From: JAYFRE01 sp034926235
GTDB lineage: Bacteria; Pseudomonadota; Alphaproteobacteria; Rhodospirillales; Magnetospirillaceae
NCBI GenBank assembly: GCA_034926235.1
Contig: JAYFRE010000115.1
Location: 1-19,212, forward strand
Length of the DNA stretch: 19,212 bases
Reading direction: 5' to 3'
In this document: one piece after another, positions 15,852 through 19,212 of the stretch
Layout: every line of letters starts with the position of its first letter
Numbering within the stretch: the first letter of the stretch is position 1
Translations under genes and position numbers: made by a program
The notes under the pieces: model-generated
Database searches by the model: none
Seen by the model: the letters and a program-made list of their open reading frames with translations, nothing else
What the model was told of the DNA's origin: nothing

Positions 15852-17018
15852 ATGAGTTTCGTCGCAGCCATCGGCATGGTGAACGCATTGGGGCGGTCGC
15901 TGGACGAAATCGCGGCGAATCTGGTGCTTGGGCGGGCTCCGGGGCTGGCGTCCCGCACGGGATGGCTGCAATCGGGGCCCGCGGTTCTAGGCCGTGTCGA
16001 AGGCCCCTTGCCGGATATCCCCGAACGTTTTTCGGCGCATCGCAGCCGGAACAACCAATTGCTGCTGGCCGCGCTGGAACCGATTCGCGCCCGGATCGAC
16101 GACGCCATCGCCCGTTTCGGCCAAAATCGCGTCGCGGTCGTTCTGGGCACCAGCACATCGGGTCTGGATGAAAGCGATCGTCATGTGGATGCCTGTCTGC
16201 ATGACCGCTCCTCTCCCGACTGGCGCTACGGCCAGCAGGAACTGGGCGATCCGTCGCGATTCCTGGCGGCCTGGCTGGATTTGACCGGTCCGGCTTTCAC
16301 CCTGTCCACCGCCTGTTCGTCCAGCGCCCGTGCGGTGATCAGCGGCCACCGCTTGTTGCAGGCGGGGCTGGCGGACGCCGTCATCGTCGGCGGGGCGGAC
16401 ACGCTAAGCCGCATGTCGATCAACGGATTCGACAGTCTGGAAGCGTTTTCGGCGGCGCGATGCCAGCCTTTCGCCCGGGATCGATGCGGAATCACCATCG
16501 GCGAGGCGGCGGGGCTGATGCTGCTGACCCGCGAGCGGTGCGAGATCGCGCTGCTGGGTATCGGCGAATCGAGCGACGCTTGGCATATTTCCGCCCCTCA
16601 TCCCGAAGGTGAGGGGGCGATCCGCGCCATCCGCTGTGCCCTGAACGATGCCGGACTGACGCCCGGACAGGTGGGCTACATCAATTTGCATGGTACGGCG
16701 ACGCCGCTCAACGATCGGATCGAGGCCAAGGTCATTCACGATATTTTCGGCGAAAGCGTGCCGTGCAGTTCGACCAAGCATCTGACGGGACACACACTGG
16801 GCGCGGCGGGGATCACCGAGGCGGGGTTGAGCGCCCTGATCCTGGAGCGCGATCTGATGCTGCCGGCGCAGGATTTCCGCCTGTCGCCGCTGGACGATAA
16901 CCTGGCCCCGTGCGGCCTGCTGCAAGAGCCGGCGCGGCTGGAACGCCCGGTGATTCTGTCCAATTCCTTTGCCTTTGGCGGCAACAATGCCTGCCTGCTG
17001 TTCGGGAGGGCGGCATGA
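15852..17018 (+). CDS. apeO: 3-oxoacyl-ACP synthase (elongating ketosynthase), ApeO
   Basis: Decarboxylating Claisen condensation of malonyl-ACP with the growing chain. The 388-residue thiolase-fold protein has the full triad: C155 in STACSSSARA, H280 in HGTATPLND and H314 in KHLTGHTLGAAG (with K309), and ends with the SNSFAFGGNNA loop. In published APE systems it forms a heterodimer with the Cys-less ApeC. It is somewhat short at the N-terminus compared with FabF, normal for this group. The ATG at 15852 follows GGGGAG; the open frame extends upstream to 15771 only because it crosses apeN. The stop overlaps apeP in ATGA. Confidence 0.9.
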   Translation: MSFVAAIGMVNALGRSLDEIAANLVLGRAPGLASRTGWLQSGPAVLGRVEGPLPDIPERFSAHRSRNNQLLLAALEPIRARIDDAIARFGQNRVAVVLGTSTSGLDESDRHVDACLHDRSSPDWRYGQQELGDPSRFLAAWLDLTGPAFTLSTACSSSARAVISGHRLLQAGLADAVIVGGADTLSRMSINGFDSLEAFSAARCQPFARDRCGITIGEAAGLMLLTRERCEIALLGIGESSDAWHISAPHPEGEGAIRAIRCALNDAGLTPGQVGYINLHGTATPLNDRIEAKVIHDIFGESVPCSSTKHLTGHTLGAAGITEAGLSALILERDLMLPAQDFRLSPLDDNLAPCGLLQEPARLERPVILSNSFAFGGNNACLLFGRAA

Positions 17019-17482
17019 CCCCCTTGGAAGAGATTCAAACCTATCTGCCGCATCGCCCGCCCATGCTGCTGCTGGAAGAGGTGGTGGCGGTGACGGAACA
17101 GGATGCTCATTGCCGGGTCCGGGTGTCGCCTGCCGGGGTCCTGGCCCCGTTTTTGGATGCAAAAGGAGCGCTGCCCTCCTGGTACGGCCTGGAATTGATC
17201 GCCCAGACCGTCGGGGTCTGGTCGGGCTGGGGCCGTTGCCGGCGCGACGAGAATGGGGCCGAATTGGGGATGATCCTGGGGGCGCGCGATCTGTCCTGCA
17301 CGGAAGACCGCTTTGCGCCGGGAAGTCTGCTCGACATCCATGTCGATCTGATCATGCAAGACGGCCGTTTCGCCGGTTTTGAAGGCCGGATCTTGTGCGG
17401 GGAAAAACGAATCGTCAGCGGGCGGGTTACGACCTTTCAGCCGCAGGGTGACGAGTTGGCCGGTCTTTTCACCAGGGAGTGA
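17015..17482 (+). CDS. apeP: Hotdog dehydratase subunit, ApeP (COG4706-like)
   Basis: 155-residue hotdog-fold protein of the 3-hydroxyacyl-ACP dehydratase type found in APE, xanthomonadin and flexirubin clusters. Recognisable parts are YLPHRPPMLLLEEV (10-23) and LPSWYGLELIAQTVG (53-67), whose E60 sits at the acidic position of FabA/FabZ. There is no HFPGxP-type histidine in front of it (the sequence there is PFLDAKGALP), while ApeI has that histidine; this agrees with the reported ApeI-ApeP pairing. Start is the ATGA overlap with apeO. The gene ends 8 bp before apeQ. Confidence 0.85.
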   Translation: MTPLEEIQTYLPHRPPMLLLEEVVAVTEQDAHCRVRVSPAGVLAPFLDAKGALPSWYGLELIAQTVGVWSGWGRCRRDENGAELGMILGARDLSCTEDRFAPGSLLDIHVDLIMQDGRFAGFEGRILCGEKRIVSGRVTTFQPQGDELAGLFTRE

Positions 17483-17490
17483 CAATAATC

Positions 17491-18222
17491 ATGAAACGTT
17501 CCGTGCTGGTGACGGGGGCCAGCAAAGGCATCGGACGGGCCATCGCGCGCAGGCTTGCCGCCGATGGGTTCGTCGTCGGCGTGCATTATCACAGCGACAA
17601 GGCGGGGGCCGAGGCGCTGTTGGACGATATCGTCTCGGATGGCGGGGCAGGGCGGCTGCTCGGCTTCGATGTCGCGGACCGCGCGGCATGCCGGGCGCGG
17701 ATCGAAGAGGACATCGACCGGCACGGTCCCTGGTATGGGGTGTTCAGCAATGCGGGCATCGCACGCGACGCCGCTTTTCCGGCCCTGAGCGACGAGGACT
17801 GGGACGGCGTGATGCGCACGAATCTGGACGGATTTTACAATGTCGTCCAACCCTGCGTCATGCCGATGATCGCCGCCCGGCAGGGCGGGCGCATCATCAC
17901 CCTGTCTTCGGTTTCGGGCGTGATGGGCAATCGCGGCCAGGTCAATTACAGCGCGGCCAAGGCGGGAATCATCGGTGCGACCAAGGCGCTGGCGATCGAA
18001 TTGGCGAAACGGAAGATCACGGTCAATTGTATTGCGCCGGGATTGATCGATACCGGCATGGCCCTGCTTGAGGAGAGCGCGCTTCGGGAAGCCCTGGCGA
18101 TGATTCCGATGAAGCGGATGGGGCAGGCCGAGGAAGTGGCGGGTCTGGCCAGCTATCTGATGTCCGACATCGCCGGCTATGTGACCCGGCAGGTGATTTC
18201 TATCAATGGGGGAATGGTATGA
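17491..18222 (+). CDS. apeQ: 3-oxoacyl-ACP reductase (FabG-like), ApeQ
   Basis: Short-chain dehydrogenase/reductase that reduces the 3-keto group after each elongation, probably with NADPH. 243 residues, the length of FabG. Motifs: cofactor loop TGASKGIG (8-15), SNAGI (86-90), and the tetrad N111, S140, Y153, K157 (YSAAK). It ends with the FabG-like YVTRQVISINGGMV. I chose the ATG at 17491, 11 nt after GGAG; a GTG at 17479 overlaps the apeP stop and would add four residues. Its stop overlaps apeR in ATGA. Confidence 0.92.
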   Translation: MKRSVLVTGASKGIGRAIARRLAADGFVVGVHYHSDKAGAEALLDDIVSDGGAGRLLGFDVADRAACRARIEEDIDRHGPWYGVFSNAGIARDAAFPALSDEDWDGVMRTNLDGFYNVVQPCVMPMIAARQGGRIITLSSVSGVMGNRGQVNYSAAKAGIIGATKALAIELAKRKITVNCIAPGLIDTGMALLEESALREALAMIPMKRMGQAEEVAGLASYLMSDIAGYVTRQVISINGGMV

Positions 18223-19212
18223 TTCATCGCGTGGCGATCACCGGCATGTCCGGTGTGACAGCCTTCGGTGAAGGGTGGGACGCCGTACGCGCCGGGTTGA
18301 AATCCGGGCGCAATGCGGTGCGCAAGATGCCGGAATGGGCGGAATATAAGGGGCTGAACACCCTGCTGGGCGCGCCCATAGACGATTTTTCGCTACCCCC
18401 GCACTATACCCGCAAACAGACCCGTTCAATGGGGCGGGTTTCCCTTTTATCGACGCGGGCGACGGAGTTGGCGCTGGAACAGGCGGGGCTGATCGGCGAT
18501 CCCATCCTGACGGGCGGACGGACGGGGATCGCCTATGGGTCTTCGACCGGCAGCACCAAGCCGGTCAGTGACATCGCCACGATGCTGACCGAAAAACACA
18601 CCTACAACATCACCGGCACCACCTATGTCCAGATGATGCCGCATACGGCGGCGGTCAATGTCGGGCTGTTCTTTGGTCTGCGTGGCCGCGTCATTCCCAC
18701 CTCATGCGCCTGCACCTCGGGCAGCCAGGCGATCGGTTATGCCTGGGAAGCCATTCGCCACGGCTATCAGACGGTCATGGTCGCGGGGGGCGCGGAAGAA
18801 TTGTGTCCGTCCGAGGCGGCGGTGTTCGACACATTGTTCGCCACGAGCCAGCGCAATGACGCGCCCGAAACCACGCCGGCGCCGTTCGACCGCAACCGCG
18901 ATGGCCTGGTGATCGGCGAAGGCGCGTGCAGCCTGATTCTGGAAGAATGGGAACACGCCAAGGCGCGCGGGGCGACCATCCATGGCGAGGTGATCGGATT
19001 CGCCACCAATTGCGACGCCGCGCATGTCACCCAGCCGCAGCGCGAAACCATGCAGATTTGTATCGAACAAGCCCTGAAATCGACCGGGCTGGCCCCTCAG
19101 GACATCGGCTATATCTCGGCCCATGGGACGGCGACGGACCGTGGCGATATCGCCGAAAGCCACGCCACGGCGGCGGTGTTCGGCGATAAGACGCCGATTT
19201 CGTCGTTAAAAA
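18219..19212 (+). CDS. apeR: 3-oxoacyl-ACP synthase, ApeR, 3' end outside window
   Basis: Second complete-type ketosynthase of the cluster, read for 331 codons before the right edge cuts it. The usual length is about 400, so roughly the last fifth is missing. Motifs: nucleophile C165 in TSCACTSGSQAIG, H302 in AHGTATDRGD; the expected second histidine loop (GxTxGxAG) and the C-terminal GGxN loop lie outside. In the known systems ApeR is a homodimer that acts in the early or complementary elongation step, while ApeO-ApeC builds the long chain. It starts at the ATGA overlap with apeQ. FDRNRDGLVIGEGA (223-236) is typical FabF-type sequence. No sign of decay up to the edge. Confidence 0.92.
   Translation, partial: MIHRVAITGMSGVTAFGEGWDAVRAGLKSGRNAVRKMPEWAEYKGLNTLLGAPIDDFSLPPHYTRKQTRSMGRVSLLSTRATELALEQAGLIGDPILTGGRTGIAYGSSTGSTKPVSDIATMLTEKHTYNITGTTYVQMMPHTAAVNVGLFFGLRGRVIPTSCACTSGSQAIGYAWEAIRHGYQTVMVAGGAEELCPSEAAVFDTLFATSQRNDAPETTPAPFDRNRDGLVIGEGACSLILEEWEHAKARGATIHGEVIGFATNCDAAHVTQPQRETMQICIEQALKSTGLAPQDIGYISAHGTATDRGDIAESHATAAVFGDKTPISSLK

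Noticed and set aside
1..19212. CRISPR array or other periodic repeats
   Set aside because: No regularly spaced direct repeats were seen; the only recurring motifs are the DSID and thiolase-fold signatures of homologous proteins.

Overview
The window is high-GC proteobacterial DNA with tightly packed genes. The style of the housekeeping proteins (a stand-alone prolyl-tRNA editing-domain protein beside guaA, and a fused DctQM-type TRAP permease) suggests an alphaproteobacterium, perhaps in or near the Rhodospirillales. That placement is an inference and not a measured one.

Left part (1-4570), chromosomal background. On the minus strand lie a fused TRAP-transporter permease (cut by the left edge) and, just upstream of it, a small NIPSNAP-family protein. 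Divergent from these, on the plus strand, are a YbaK/ProX-type aminoacyl-tRNA deacylase and guaA (GMP synthase). A clear intrinsic terminator follows guaA.

Middle part (4570-5821), a boundary zone. It holds a strikingly AT-rich stretch with one sigma70-like promoter candidate, a small lipoprotein gene of lower GC than its surroundings, a perfect-looking 10-bp RNA hairpin, and the frameshifted C-terminal scrap of a methyltransferase.

Right part (5822-19212, running off the right edge), an aryl polyene (APE) biosynthetic operon. Sixteen plus-strand genes follow in the order known for Gram-negative APE clusters, apeC to apeR: chain-length-factor-like ketosynthase (C), acyltransferase (D), two acyl carrier proteins (E, F), membrane protein (G), aryl-ACP ligase (H), dehydratase (I), glycosyltransferase/acyltransferase fusion (J), thioesterase (K), LolA-like carrier (L), MMPL exporter (M), lipoprotein (N), ketosynthase (O), dehydratase (P), ketoreductase (Q) and ketosynthase (R, incomplete). 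Gaps are tiny and five junctions are ATGA stop-start overlaps, so this is one translationally coupled transcription unit.

How it works together, from the family knowledge: ApeH loads an aromatic acid onto an ACP; ApeO/ApeC and ApeR elongate with malonyl units; ApeQ reduces and ApeI/ApeP dehydrate each new unit, giving a conjugated polyene; ApeD and ApeJ transfer the chain to lipid or sugar acceptors; ApeL, ApeM and ApeN move the lipid to the outer membrane, where it acts as a membrane-bound antioxidant pigment. The cluster type is known. The points peculiar to this copy are the decayed methyltransferase in the slot just upstream of apeC, the absence of any aromatic-acid supply gene in the window, and the AT-rich junction with guaA.
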